NCBI RefSeq assembly: GCF_019929185.1
Contig: NZ_JAHZPC010000005.1
Coordinates: 102,731 to 166,730, forward strand
Direction: 5' to 3'
Length of the DNA: 64,000 bases
From: Streptococcus parasanguinis
Lineage (GTDB): Bacteria > Bacillota > Bacilli > Lactobacillales > Streptococcaceae
The notes beneath the pieces were generated by a model. It saw only the letters and a list, made by a program, of their open reading frames with translations. It made no database searches and was not told the DNA's origin. A program made the position numbers and the translations under genes. Of the stretch, positions 10,273 to 18,708 are shown piece after piece (position 1 is the first letter of the stretch; every line of letters starts with the position of its first letter).

Positions 10273-10359
10273 ATGGTAGTCCTTCATGATTTTCTACATC
10301 AGTTAATCCTATCGTTTTGGAACTTTTATTACTCGCTCTTTTTCTTATTTGAAAAATAA
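10273..10359 (+). CDS. candidate 28-residue hydrophobic aromatic peptide
   Basis: ATG at 10273 is preceded by CAGAGGAGGTGTTGGTC, one of the strongest SD sequences in the window. The peptide begins MVVLHDFLHQ and its second half is rich in Phe, Tyr, Trp and Leu (SFWNFYYSLFFLF), ending Glu-Lys. A weak terminator follows. It could be a membrane-active small protein such as a type I toxin, or a signalling-peptide precursor; no known family (Fst, SHP, ComS) matches. Existence rests on the SD and composition only. Confidence 0.4.
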   Translation: MVVLHDFLHQLILSFWNFYYSLFFLFEK

Positions 10360-10365
10360 GAAGGA

Positions 10366-10401
10366 TTGAATCCCTTTTACATATAGTAGGAGGGATTTTT
10401 G
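10366..10401 (+). terminator. weak intrinsic terminator after the small ORF
   Basis: GAATCCCTT and AGGGATTTTT form a short stem with a long loop, then TTTTTG. The rest of 10225-10497 has nothing else I can name. Confidence 0.4.
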
Positions 10402-10497
10402 ATGCAGAATCCTTGAAAATCTGAGGCTCTTGGATTATGATGGAGCTAATAGATAAGAAGTGTTCCTTTTAGGGAATGCGGAAAGCGAGGAAGAAAG

Positions 10498-11433
10498 ATG
10501 GCAGAGATTTATTTAGCAGGTGGCTGTTTTTGGGGCTTGGAGGAGTATTTTTCACGGATCCCCGGTGTAGAACAGACGACGGTGGGCTATGCCAATGGCC
10601 AGGTAGAGACGACCAATTACCAACTGATCAAGGAAACGGATCATGCAGAGACTGTACAAGTTATCTACGATCCAGACAAGATCACCCTACGAGCGATTCT
10701 GCTCTACTATTTCCGTGTGATCGATCCCTTGTCCGTTAACAAACAGGGAAATGATCGAGGCCGCCAATATCGGACGGGTGTCTATTATACAGATGAAGGA
10801 AATCGTGAGGTGATCGCCCAAGTGTTTGCGGAAGAAGAGAAGCAACTGGGACGCAAAATCGCGGTTGAGTTGGAACCCTTGCGCCACTATATCCTAGCTG
10901 AGGACTACCACCAAGACTACCTTAAGAAGAATCCTGGGGGCTATTGCCATATCGATGTGACAGATGCTGAGCAGCCCTTGATTGATCCAGCAGCTTATCA
11001 GAAGCCAGACCAAGAAATCCTAAAGGCGAAACTGACAGTAGAGCAGTACCAAGTCACTCAAGAAAGCGCGACGGAACGTCCTTTCCACAATGCCTATGAT
11101 CAGACCTTTGAAGAGGGGATCTATGTGGATATTACGACGGGGGAGCCTCTCTTTTTTGCCAAGGATAAGTTTGCATCTGGCTGTGGATGGCCAAGTTTCT
11201 CCCGTCCCATTGCCAAAGATGTTGTCCACTATTACCAGGATCATAGCCACGGGATGGAGCGGATCGAAGTTCGTTCCCGCTCAGGCAATGCCCATCTCGG
11301 CCATATCTTCACCGATGGACCAAAAGACCAGGGTGGTCTTCGCTATTGTATCAATTCGGCCTCTCTGCGCTTTATTCCAAAAGAGGAAATGGAGCAAGAA
11401 GGCTATGATTATTTGTTAAAAGCTTTGAAATAA
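10498..11433 (+). CDS. msrAB: bifunctional peptide-methionine sulfoxide reductase MsrA/MsrB
   Basis: A 311-residue fusion. The N-terminal MsrA domain has its catalytic motif GGCFWG at residues 8-13 and reduces the S-epimer of methionine sulfoxide. The MsrB domain spans about 165-305, with ASGCGWPSF and the catalytic-Cys motif [11 protein letters not shown], and reduces the R-epimer. CxxC zinc-binding pairs are absent, so this is the zinc-less MsrB type. No signal peptide, hence cytoplasmic. ATG follows GCGAGGAAGAAAG. In a peroxide-producing (spxB+) organism it repairs oxidised proteins. Confidence 0.95.
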   Translation: MAEIYLAGGCFWGLEEYFSRIPGVEQTTVGYANGQVETTNYQLIKETDHAETVQVIYDPDKITLRAILLYYFRVIDPLSVNKQGNDRGRQYRTGVYYTDEGNREVIAQVFAEEEKQLGRKIAVELEPLRHYILAEDYHQDYLKKNPGGYCHIDVTDAEQPLIDPAAYQKPDQEILKAKLTVEQYQVTQESATERPFHNAYDQTFEEGIYVDITTGEPLFFAKDKFASGCGWPSFSRPIAKDVVHYYQDHSHGMERIEVRSRSGNAHLGHIFTDGPKDQGGLRYCINSASLRFIPKEEMEQEGYDYLLKALK

Positions 11434-11449
11434 TAGAAAAAGCATCTTA

Positions 11450-11587
11450 GAAACTTTCCTTAGGTGAGTACGGACGTCAGCGAACTTCATAGAAGTTCCA
11501 TGACTTAGTTTTGAACCTAAGGTTTCAAAACTCCCGTGTGCCTGAAACAATTATGTTTCAGGCACTTTTCTCACAGCGGAAAGTTTC
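11450..11587 (+). repeat. dispersed palindrome-ended repeat, family 1, copy A (138 bp)
   Basis: Ends are exact inverted repeats (GAAACTTTCC / GGAAAGTTTC). Inside are three hairpins: GAACTTCATAGAAGTTC, GTTTTGAACC..GGTTTCAAAAC, and GTGCCTGAAACA..TGTTTCAGGCAC. Near-identical copies lie at 16617-17019 (interrupted), 19421-19557, 22914-23049 and 31655-31792. Compensatory changes keep the hairpins paired between copies (for example GTGCCTGAAAC here, GTGCTAGAAAC in copy C, each with a matching partner). No ORF. Confidence 0.85.
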
Positions 11588-11754
11588 AGTAGATGCTTGC
11601 ATCAGTTGAAAATCGTGATGATGTTTTCTGACAGTTTACTACGGATGATTTATGTGAAAAAGTTCATCTGCATTATAAGGGGCGGAAGACTCTTTTATAT
11701 ATTTTAGAAACGAAAGAAAAACTAAAATAAAGTGTTCTCAAGAAAGGTAATCTA

Positions 11755-11763
11755 TGCTATAAT
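11755..11763 (+). promoter_or_regulatory. extended -10 promoter of the CPBP protease gene
   Basis: TGCTATAAT at 11755-11763, about 50 nt before ATG 11812. Between the repeat (ends 11587) and this box there is only AT-rich sequence. Confidence 0.6.
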
Positions 11764-11811
11764 AAATATCATTTTCATGAAATTCCAAATTAAAAAAGTA
11801 GAGATGAAATT

Positions 11812-12525
11812 ATGAAATATTTGAAACATATGATTGCCTTGCTATGTTTTCACTTTATAGATATGTTTGTTGTAGTATGGATGGCAACAAATATCACAGC
11901 CTTTTTCAATGGGAGCTTTACTTTCCTATATAGTATCCAACTGGCTCTCGAATGCTTATTGATTCTTGGTATTATCCTCTGGCTGAAACGGGAGAAAATT
12001 TTGGTCACGTTTACCGCTTCAAAATGGAAGTGGGCTTATCTGATATATTTTCTCCTTGATTTACTTTTAAGAATTATGACGATATGGATTAGTAGGGCAT
12101 TTCAAAACTACATTGTACTTGTACCGAATGATTTATTACCTAGGCTACCAGATTCAGTGTTTTTGAAGGGGATTGGTATAGTAGTTTTTTTGGATTTTGC
12201 TCAATCCACCGTGATTTATCCAATTTTGGAAGAATTGACTTGTCGTGCTTACATGATGAATGTCTTTTTTAAACATAGCCACTTGCACTTAGATGTATTA
12301 GTATCAGCTCTGTTTTTTTCAGTGCTCCATCTAGTGTTTGTGTTTCGCGATCCGATCTCCTTCTTGCTTTATTTTATCGGAGGGGTATTCTTTGCAGAAG
12401 TTTATAAAAAACATAGGGATCTGCGATTGGTTATTCTCTTGCATGCTTTTTACAATCTTTTATCTTACTGGAAACCAATTTGGATCTTCGTCTACAATTA
12501 TATCTACTGGCATTTTTTGGTGTGA
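11812..12525 (+). CDS. CPBP-family intramembrane metalloprotease (CAAX/Abi type)
   Basis: A 237-residue membrane protein with about seven hydrophobic segments. The glutamate-membrane motif is ILEELTCRAYMMN (EExxxR, about residue 140), followed by FFSVLHLVF (second His motif) and VILLHAFYNLL (third motif), the three catalytic signatures of CPBP proteases. Streptococcal members are often linked with bacteriocin self-immunity or surface-protein processing; no bacteriocin gene is visible here, so the substrate is unknown. The SD is weak (AGTAGAGATGAAATT). A strong terminator follows. Confidence 0.85.
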   Translation: MKYLKHMIALLCFHFIDMFVVVWMATNITAFFNGSFTFLYSIQLALECLLILGIILWLKREKILVTFTASKWKWAYLIYFLLDLLLRIMTIWISRAFQNYIVLVPNDLLPRLPDSVFLKGIGIVVFLDFAQSTVIYPILEELTCRAYMMNVFFKHSHLHLDVLVSALFFSVLHLVFVFRDPISFLLYFIGGVFFAEVYKKHRDLRLVILLHAFYNLLSYWKPIWIFVYNYIYWHFLV

Positions 12526-12556
12526 CAAGTCTATTGTTTCAAGTAGTAAATCATTT

Positions 12557-12585
12557 AAAAGTTCTGTTTTGCAGAACTTTTTTTC
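12557..12585 (+). terminator. terminator after the CPBP gene
   Basis: AAAGTTCTG (12558-12566) pairs with CAGAACTTT (12572-12580) around TTTTG and is followed by a T run. Confidence 0.85.
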
Positions 12586-12685
12586 TCCTCTTAAAAATTG
12601 TGATACAATGAATAGAAAGTATTTCAATGACAGCTCAATCTGTTGGCGGATCATTGGAGAAATCAGATACGAAGAAGAGGTAGGA

Positions 12686-14029
12686 ATGTTAGAGAAGTGG
12701 GAGAATGTGAAAGGAACCATCAAAACGATGGGAAAAGAGCTATCGGCAGCCTTTGACTGGGTTTTTGATCGTCTCTTTTCAAGGATTCAGCTGACCAATG
12801 AGCAGTTTGTCTATGTGCTCTTGTCTGTTGTTTTCATAGTGGCCAATGCCATTTTGTGGGTGCAAAAGTTCCAAGGCTTTCCGATCACCGCAACCGAACG
12901 GCCAGAGGTTGTGTATAAGGCAAAAACACCGGCTGATCAGATTCCTCATACAGCGCGGATCATGGCGAATGGAGACCAGCTCTACCATGATTTGCTTTAT
13001 ATGAGCGCGCAAAAAGAAGATGGAAGCTATGATTTTCATGAAAATTATGAGTATGTCAAACCCTGGCTACAAAAAGCGGATCTAGCCTTGGGCGATTTTG
13101 AGGGAACCATTAACCCGAATTATTATTTGTCAGGATATCCTCTTTTTAATGCGCCGAGCGAAGTCGTACCAGCCATCAAGGATGCTGGTTATGATGTCAT
13201 GGATTTGGGACATAACCATATCTTGGATTCCGGTCTAGAAGGGGTCTATTCGACAGCCAAGGCCTTTGAAGATGCAGGCATCACACCTGTCGGTGTCTAC
13301 ACGCATGAAAAGAGAGGCCAGGCTCCCTTGGTGATCAAGGAAGTGAATGGCATCAAGATTGCTATTCTAGCCTATGCTTACGGCTTTAATGGGATGGAAA
13401 CGACGCTCACTCCAGAGGAGCAAGCAGATGTCTTGTCTGATTTGGATGAAGAGCGGATGAAGGCGGAGATCCAAAAGGCAGAGCAAGAAGCTGATATCAC
13501 TATTGTCATGCCCCAGATGGGAATCGAGTACCAGTTGGAGCCGACAGAAGAGCAAAAAGAACTCTACCATAAGATGATTTCATGGGGAGCTGATATTGTC
13601 TTTGGCGGACATCCTCATGTTGTAGAGCCTGCTGAAGTGGTCAATAAAGATGGTCAAAACAAGCTCATCATCTACTCGATGGGGAATTTCCTTTCTAATC
13701 AGCGTCTGGAAACCATGGGGGACGTGGAGACTGCCCAGTGGACAGAGCGAGGAATCTTGATGGATGTGACCATCGAAAAGGTCGGCCGCAAGACAAAGAT
13801 TAAGACAGCGACTGCTCATCCAACCTGGGTTAGTCGAACTCCGAAGGGGACCTATTCTCCTGAAGGCTATGAGTTGTACAAGTACCAGACCTATATTTTG
13901 GAAGATTTTATCCAGGGTGGCAAATACCGCGACAAGCTGGATGAGGAGACCAAGGAGAGAGTGGACACGGCTTACCGAGAAATGAAGGAACATGTTCAAT
14001 TGGATTGGCCTCAGAGTGGAAAGGAATAG
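12686..14029 (+). CDS. CapA-family (PgsA-like) membrane-anchored metallophosphatase-fold protein
   Basis: Starts at ATG 12686 after AGAAGAGGTAGGA, giving 447 residues; the same frame is open from 12338 but that extension overlaps the CPBP gene and its terminator. One N-terminal TM helix (FVYVLLSVVFIVANAILW, about 47-64), then an extracellular CapA domain with LALGDFEGTI, MDLGHNHILDSG and FGGHPHVVEP, the metal-binding motifs of the calcineurin-like CapA group. Relatives take part in poly-gamma-glutamate or capsule-like polymer export; no pgsBC partners are here, so the role is open. The MutS-like gene starts 3 nt later. Confidence 0.88.
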   Translation: MLEKWENVKGTIKTMGKELSAAFDWVFDRLFSRIQLTNEQFVYVLLSVVFIVANAILWVQKFQGFPITATERPEVVYKAKTPADQIPHTARIMANGDQLYHDLLYMSAQKEDGSYDFHENYEYVKPWLQKADLALGDFEGTINPNYYLSGYPLFNAPSEVVPAIKDAGYDVMDLGHNHILDSGLEGVYSTAKAFEDAGITPVGVYTHEKRGQAPLVIKEVNGIKIAILAYAYGFNGMETTLTPEEQADVLSDLDEERMKAEIQKAEQEADITIVMPQMGIEYQLEPTEEQKELYHKMISWGADIVFGGHPHVVEPAEVVNKDGQNKLIIYSMGNFLSNQRLETMGDVETAQWTERGILMDVTIEKVGRKTKIKTATAHPTWVSRTPKGTYSPEGYELYKYQTYILEDFIQGGKYRDKLDEETKERVDTAYREMKEHVQLDWPQSGKE

Positions 14030-14032
14030 AGT

Positions 14033-15697
14033 ATGGAAGGAAATGTAAACTGGCTCCCACTTTGGATTCTAGGATTGATGGTGGTGATTTGGGCAACCAA
14101 ATTTCTGACGGCCATCCGTCTCAAGCAAAAGCTGAAAAAAGCTTGGGATGGAGCGCCTTTCTTTCGTAAGAAAGACACGGAAGAAAGTTTGATAGACAGT
14201 CTGGCTTATCCAGCTAAGGGAAGGACGATCGATAGCCAAGTGGATGATCAGACCTGGCATGATTTGGCTTTGGATGCGGTCTTTGATCAGCTCAATTACA
14301 CCCAATCGAGCCTTGGGGCAGAAGCTCTCTATCAAAAAATGCGCCTGCTGGAATTCCAGCCTCAGGATCAACTTCATGACTTAGAAGCCTTCTTTGAAGA
14401 GAAACCGGATTTGCGGCTCCAGGTCCAGGTCATTTTCAACCAACTGGGCAAGAAGAACCACAACATGGCGCGTAGTATTGTCGCAAATCCTGGCAAGCAT
14501 TATGTAGGTTTGCCCCTCTATATAGCCTTGGCCTGTCTTCCCATCCTCTGTCTCTTTGTCATCCCCTTTGAGCCGGTTGGGGCGATTACCCTCTTGGTAA
14601 TCAGTGTGGTTTTTAATATCGTCTTTTCAAGTTTGCGCAATTGGTCCAATAAAATCCGTCTGGACAATGTTAGTTATCTGGTCCGCATCTTTGCTTCGGC
14701 AGAACGCTTGAGCCATCTAGCCTTGCCACAACAAGAAGAGCTCAAGCAGGCGGTCAAACCCTTTAAGAAAACGCGGATCCTTGCCAGTGTCTTGCAGAGT
14801 CCAACGGGGACCTCTGAGATGGAAATTATTCTCCTCTACCTCAATGTCCTCTTTTTACTCCCGCAGATCGCTCAGGTTTATATTTACAATCAGGTGAAAG
14901 CTCATCAAAAAGAGGCCCAGAAGCTTCTGGATCTGCTAGGGGAGATGGAAGTTGCTATTAGTCTCTTGCGCCATAAGCGGGATCTAGAAGTTGTCTGTCA
15001 GCCAGTCTTTACAGAGACGGGTGGAATTGAAGGTGAGACGCTCTATCATCCCTTGCTGTCCAATCCGATTGCAAATGATGTGCATTTTCAAAAAAATATG
15101 GTCATCAGTGGGGACAATGCGTCTGGGAAATCGACCTATTTGAAGACCGTCGCTATCAATGCTATTCTGGCTCAAGGGCTGGGCTTTGCTTATGGAGAAA
15201 CCTTGGCCCTTCCTTACGGTCATGTCCTAACGGCTATGGATGTGAGCGATGATATTGAAGTTGGAGATAGCTACTTTATCACTGAAAGTAAAGCTATTTT
15301 GCGTATGATTCAGCACCTCAAAGAGCCAGGTTTTCACTATTTCTTTATTGACGAGCTCTTTAAGGGGACCAATACCATCGAGCGGATCGGATCAGGCCTT
15401 GGAATTGTCCGCTGGTTGGCTGCCCAAAACTGTCTCTACATGATTTCCAGCCATGATATTGAGCTGGTCGCGGCCTCCGGTGAAGTCAATGATAATTACC
15501 ATTTTGATAGTCGCTATGTGGATGGCAAGATCGTCTTTGACTACCAGATCAAGCCAGGGTCAGCCGTGACCAAGAATGCGGTCAATACCCTAGAAAGCTT
15601 ACATTATCCTGAGGAGATTACGCAAACATCCAAGGACTTGATTGACCAGTATGAAGAGACGGGACACTGGTCTTTGAAAGAAATTGAAAAAGAATGA
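14033..15697 (+). CDS. membrane-associated MutS-like ATPase (not a mismatch-repair MutS)
   Basis: The C-terminal ~200 of 554 residues form a MutS-type ABC ATPase domain: Walker A SGDNASGKSTYLK (about residues 361-373), DDIEVGDSYFITESK, Walker B YFFIDELFKGTNT, and SSHDIELV. Mismatch-recognition domains are missing. Instead there are a TM helix at 5-25 (LPLWILGLMVVIWATKFL) and two more around 160-205, so it is membrane-bound. Function is unknown; annotation as DNA repair MutS would mislead. It starts 3 nt after the CapA stop and ends 23 nt before the DUF554 gene, implying one operon. Confidence 0.85.
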   Translation: MEGNVNWLPLWILGLMVVIWATKFLTAIRLKQKLKKAWDGAPFFRKKDTEESLIDSLAYPAKGRTIDSQVDDQTWHDLALDAVFDQLNYTQSSLGAEALYQKMRLLEFQPQDQLHDLEAFFEEKPDLRLQVQVIFNQLGKKNHNMARSIVANPGKHYVGLPLYIALACLPILCLFVIPFEPVGAITLLVISVVFNIVFSSLRNWSNKIRLDNVSYLVRIFASAERLSHLALPQQEELKQAVKPFKKTRILASVLQSPTGTSEMEIILLYLNVLFLLPQIAQVYIYNQVKAHQKEAQKLLDLLGEMEVAISLLRHKRDLEVVCQPVFTETGGIEGETLYHPLLSNPIANDVHFQKNMVISGDNASGKSTYLKTVAINAILAQGLGFAYGETLALPYGHVLTAMDVSDDIEVGDSYFITESKAILRMIQHLKEPGFHYFFIDELFKGTNTIERIGSGLGIVRWLAAQNCLYMISSHDIELVAASGEVNDNYHFDSRYVDGKIVFDYQIKPGSAVTKNAVNTLESLHYPEEITQTSKDLIDQYEETGHWSLKEIEKE

Positions 15698-15720
15698 AAA
15701 ATGAACGAAGGAGTTTGTAA

Positions 15721-16437
15721 ATGATCGGTTTAGGGACCTTTTATAATGCCTTAGGAGTTGTATTTGGTGGGCTTTTAGGACTGCTCATCGGTCAACGTTT
15801 ATCAGAAGATTTTCATGAGACCCTTCTGAAAGTGACAGGAGTTGCTGTTTTTGTCTTGGGCATCGCAGGGACCTTGGAAAAGATGCTGGTGGTGCATGGA
15901 AGTCATGTGGAGAGTCACAGCAGTATGATGTTGATTCTGAGTCTAGTAATCGGGACCGTTATCGGGGAACTCTTGAAGATTGAGGAGGGTTTTGAGCGCC
16001 TGGGAACCTGGCTAAAGGAAAAGACGGGCAATCAAGGTGATACCAGCTTTGTCGATGCCTTTATGACCACGGCCTTGACCATTTGTATCGGGGCTATGGC
16101 GGTGGTCGGAGCTGTTCAGGATGGCTTGATAGGGGACGCCTCGACCTTGTTGGCCAAGGCTATTCTGGATATGGTCATTGTTCTGGTCTTGACTGTTTCG
16201 AAAGGAAAGGGTGCCATTTTTGCGGTGGTTCCACTCGTGATTTTTCAGGGGGCGATTACGCTGTTGGCCCATTTGATCGCACCGATCATGACCCCACAAG
16301 CGCTGTCGAATCTCTCACTGGTCGGCTCCAGCCTCATTCTCTGTGTTGGGATCAACCTCATCTGGGGTAAACGAATCAAGGTCGCTAATCTCCTGCCTGC
16401 AGTGCTGATTGCCATTATTTGGGCCTTTCTTGGTTAA
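15721..16437 (+). CDS. DUF554 family membrane protein
   Basis: A 238-residue protein with about seven TM helices and the DUF554 start MIGLGTFYNALGVVFGGLLG, then LGIAGTLEK, ALTICIGAMAVVGAVQDG and LSLVGSSLILCVGINLI. These proteins are thought to be transporters, but the substrate is not known. ATG follows GAAGGAGTTTGTAA. Last gene of the CapA/MutS-like cluster, closed by a terminator. Confidence 0.88.
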   Translation: MIGLGTFYNALGVVFGGLLGLLIGQRLSEDFHETLLKVTGVAVFVLGIAGTLEKMLVVHGSHVESHSSMMLILSLVIGTVIGELLKIEEGFERLGTWLKEKTGNQGDTSFVDAFMTTALTICIGAMAVVGAVQDGLIGDASTLLAKAILDMVIVLVLTVSKGKGAIFAVVPLVIFQGAITLLAHLIAPIMTPQALSNLSLVGSSLILCVGINLIWGKRIKVANLLPAVLIAIIWAFLG

Positions 16438-16444
16438 AAAATAG

Positions 16445-16477
16445 AAGCTAACCGGTAAAGATAGGTTAGCTTTTTTT
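16445..16477 (+). terminator. terminator after the DUF554 gene
   Basis: AGCTAACC (16446-16453) pairs with GGTTAGCT (16464-16471), followed by T7. Confidence 0.85.
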
Positions 16478-16616
16478 GAAATTCACATGAGACAAGAAAT
16501 TAAAAAAATCACGGTGTCAGTGGAAATAGATTGCAGACTTTTATACATAAAACAATTTAAGAGATCTTAAAAAAATTAAAATGATATATACTATTAGGCT
16601 CATTCAAACACTCACT

Positions 16617-17019
16617 GAAACTTTCCACCGTGAGAAAAGTGCTAGAAACACGATTGTTTCTGGCACTCGGGAGTTTTGGAAGTAAAACAGTTTGGGAAAC
16701 TGTTTTAGCCTGAGCCCAGAAATTCAAGAGCGAAGAGGCTCAATATGAATTGAACACGGGCTACGGATTGTGTCAAAACATAAGCTGCAATAACAATAAA
16801 TCCAAGACACAGTAGCTGATTGAATTCTTCTGTCGCTTTCTAAGCTTGGAAGAATCCTAATCAGCCTTGTGGGGGCAGGACAACGAAGCAATCCCATACA
16901 GCAGTGCTTCTGTCCTGCTCCCTATTTTAACTTTATCCCCAGAGGCCCTTAGTATCTTGATTTAGTCATGGAACTTCTTCGAAGTTGGCTGACGTCCGTC
17001 CTCACCGAAGGAAAGTTTC
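16617..17019 (-). repeat. family 1 repeat, copy B, interrupted by a ~280-bp insert
   Basis: Reverse-oriented relative to copy A. The left arm 16617-16680 (GAAACTTTCCACCGTGAG to GGGAGTTTTGGA) and right arm 16961-17019 (TTTAGTCATGGAACTTC to GGAAAGTTTC) match the intact copies, but the short loop that normally joins them is replaced by 16681-16960. Flanking DNA (16478-16616 and 17020-17101) is AT-rich with no gene. Confidence 0.8.
16681..16960. repeat. structured insert inside family 1 copy B, possibly a divergent family 2 element
   Basis: Non-coding DNA made of consecutive hairpins: AAAACAGTTT/AAACTGTTTT (16684-16706, perfect), AGCCC/GGGCT (16713-16762) enclosing GAGC/GCTC, TGTGTC/GACACA (16769-16811), CTGATT..ATTCTTC with GAAGAAT..AATCAG (16816-16864), and GCAGGACA..GAAGCA with TGCTTC-TGTCCTGC (16875-16918). 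Read on the minus strand, the last hairpin followed by CCCCCACAAGGCTGATTAGG has the same order of motifs as the start of the family 2 repeat at 9641. Confidence 0.55.
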
Positions 17020-17101
17020 TAAGATAACTTTGTATTCAATCTGAATGATTTCCTTTGTCTTTTTGCAAATACGGGAATTCATTTATGGAAAACCTGATTT
17101 T

Positions 17102-17110
17102 TGGTATGAT
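17102..17110 (+). promoter_or_regulatory. extended -10 promoter of the HD hydrolase gene
   Basis: TGGTATGAT at 17102-17110, 34 nt before the chosen start (17145); it lies inside the longer ORF and argues against the upstream start at 17055. Confidence 0.6.
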
Positions 17111-17144
17111 AGTCGTAATTTCGAATAGGGAGGTTGGAGTCGCC

Positions 17145-17723
17145 ATGAGTGATTTGAATCAAACAGTTGAATTTATTAAAGAAATCGAGAAATTAAAGTC
17201 GGTAACAAGGTTTAATAGAACCCTTGATGGACGGTCTGAAAATAGTGCCGAGCATTCTTGGCAGGGTGCGATAGCTGCGATGGTTCTGCAAGATTATTAT
17301 CCTGAAAAATTGAATATGGAAAAGGTCATGTTTCTGTTACTGATTCATGATTTAGGTGAGATTTATGCCGGAGATACTTGGGTGTTTGATGATGAAAAAA
17401 AGCTTCATGCTCATGATAGAGAGTTAGCATCTATAGAAAAAACAATGAGCCTCCTTCCAGAAGCAACATATGTGAATATGAAAAATTCGTGGTTGGAGTT
17501 TGAAAAAGGCCAGAGTCCTGAGGCAAGATATGCAAGAGTGATTGACGCATTGGTACCACTGATCAATCACTTGGAAGTATCAGAAGTCAATTATAATCCT
17601 GATCATATCCGTTCAGAGATGGTATTAGAAAAGAAAAAATTTATAAAAAGTGAATCGGAAGAATTATGGAAACTGACGGAAGAGTTGGTTCAGGAAAGTG
17701 TAGAAAAGGGCTTATATTCATAA
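17145..17723 (+). CDS. HD-domain hydrolase (YfbR/HDDC2-like)
   Basis: The 192-residue product starts MSDLNQTVEFIKEIEKLK. The metal-binding HD motifs are visible: NSAEHSWQGA (first His), LLLIHDLGEIYAGD (HD pair) and a later Asp in RYARVIDALVP. This fits the HD_3 group, related to 5'-deoxynucleotidases, which dephosphorylate nucleoside monophosphates; the actual substrate is unproven. ATG 17145 follows GGGAGGTTGGAGTCGCC. Base composition is more AT-rich than the following genes. No obvious operon partner. Confidence 0.82.
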   Translation: MSDLNQTVEFIKEIEKLKSVTRFNRTLDGRSENSAEHSWQGAIAAMVLQDYYPEKLNMEKVMFLLLIHDLGEIYAGDTWVFDDEKKLHAHDRELASIEKTMSLLPEATYVNMKNSWLEFEKGQSPEARYARVIDALVPLINHLEVSEVNYNPDHIRSEMVLEKKKFIKSESEELWKLTEELVQESVEKGLYS

Positions 17724-17804
17724 GTTCCCTTGGCCATCAGTAGCAACCTTCAGCCTAAGAGGAAGGCACCTGTTTTCATGGGTGGTTTTGACTGGCTTGA
17801 TCTG

Positions 17805-17813
17805 TGGTATAAT
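17805..17813 (+). promoter_or_regulatory. extended -10 promoter of the HAD/SGNH pair
   Basis: TGGTATAAT (17805-17813) with TTTTGACT a little upstream. It precedes ATG 17860 by 46 nt. Confidence 0.65.
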
Positions 17814-17859
17814 GGAACCAGATAATTTACACCCTTTGAAAGGGAAAAGGTTAGATTGT

Positions 17860-18708
17860 ATGATTAAGTTGATAGCAACAGATATGGATGGAACCTTATT
17901 AGATGAGCGAGGAGAGGTGGATCTTCCGCGTCTGGAAAGGCTATTGGACCACTTGGATCAAAAAGGGATTCGCTTTGTCATTGCGACGGGAAATGAAATC
18001 CATCGCATGCGCCAGCTCTTGGGTCCGTTGGTCAAACGGGTGACCCTAGTCGTAGCCAATGGAGCTCGGATTTTTGAGGATGACCAGATGATTCTGGGAA
18101 AATTCTGGGATCGAGAGCTAGTAGAGGCGGTTCTTGCTTATTTTAAGGGGCGGGAAATTTCAGACCAGCTGGTTGTGTCAGCTGTCAGTGGTGGCTTTGT
18201 CAAGGAAGGAACGGTCTTTACAGAAGTTGAGAAATTCATGCAGCCGGAAGTGATTGAAGCCTTGTACAAGCGGATGAAGTTTGTTCCGGAATTGACAGCC
18301 GATTTGTTTGACCAGGTGCTTAAAATGAGCTTAGTAGTTGGCTTGGATCGTCTCGATCAAGTGCGTCGGGAAGTCCAGCAGGCTTTTGGAGATCAGCTCA
18401 TGGCGGTTTCGAGCGGTTTTGGCAGCATGGATCTCTTACAAGCAGGCATTCACAAGGCTTGGGGATTGGCTCAATTAATGGAAATGTGGCAGCTTAATGC
18501 TAGCCAGGTCATGGCCTTTGGGGATAGCGGAAACGACATCGAAATGCTTGAAATGGCTACTCACTCCTATGCTGTGGCCAATGCAGAAGAAGCTGTCAAG
18601 GCTGTTGCCAAACACTTAGCGCCGAGCCATCAAGAAGGTGGTGTCTACCAGGTGATCGAAGAGTATCTAGGATTGACCCCCTGGGAACAAGTGAAAGGAA
18701 AGAATTAG
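17860..18708 (+). CDS. Cof-type HAD-superfamily phosphatase
   Basis: The 282-residue product starts MIKLIATDMDGTLLDERGE, with HAD motif I DMDGT (about residues 8-12), motif II VIATGNE, and motif IV FGDSGNDIEMLE. This is the Cof/type IIB cap subfamily, which dephosphorylates sugar phosphates, flavin or nucleotide phosphates; specificity cannot be read. The open frame begins at 17782 but the promoter lies there, so ATG 17860 is preferred. Its stop abuts the SGNH gene start, so the two are translated from one message. Confidence 0.85.
   Translation: MIKLIATDMDGTLLDERGEVDLPRLERLLDHLDQKGIRFVIATGNEIHRMRQLLGPLVKRVTLVVANGARIFEDDQMILGKFWDRELVEAVLAYFKGREISDQLVVSAVSGGFVKEGTVFTEVEKFMQPEVIEALYKRMKFVPELTADLFDQVLKMSLVVGLDRLDQVRREVQQAFGDQLMAVSSGFGSMDLLQAGIHKAWGLAQLMEMWQLNASQVMAFGDSGNDIEMLEMATHSYAVANAEEAVKAVAKHLAPSHQEGGVYQVIEEYLGLTPWEQVKGKN

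Noticed and set aside
10273..10359. SHP or ComS pheromone precursor
   Set aside because: No adjacent Rgg/ComR-type regulator, no basic N-terminus, and the C-terminus (FEK) does not resemble known pheromones. Kept only as an unassigned small ORF.
12338..12685. 116-codon N-terminal extension of the CapA-like ORF
   Set aside because: It overlaps the CPBP gene and its terminator, is out of character with CapA proteins, and a good SD precedes ATG 12686.
14033..15697. DNA mismatch-repair MutS or MutS2
   Set aside because: Only the ATPase domain is present and there are transmembrane helices instead of mismatch-binding domains.
15997..16370. Gly/His/Asn-rich overlapping ORFs on both strands within the DUF554 gene
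   Set aside because: No SD, odd composition, fully inside a well-supported gene.
17119..17127. ComX cin-box upstream of the HD hydrolase gene (TTTCGAATA)
   Set aside because: One mismatch to TACGAATA and a clear vegetative extended -10 is already present at 17102-17110.
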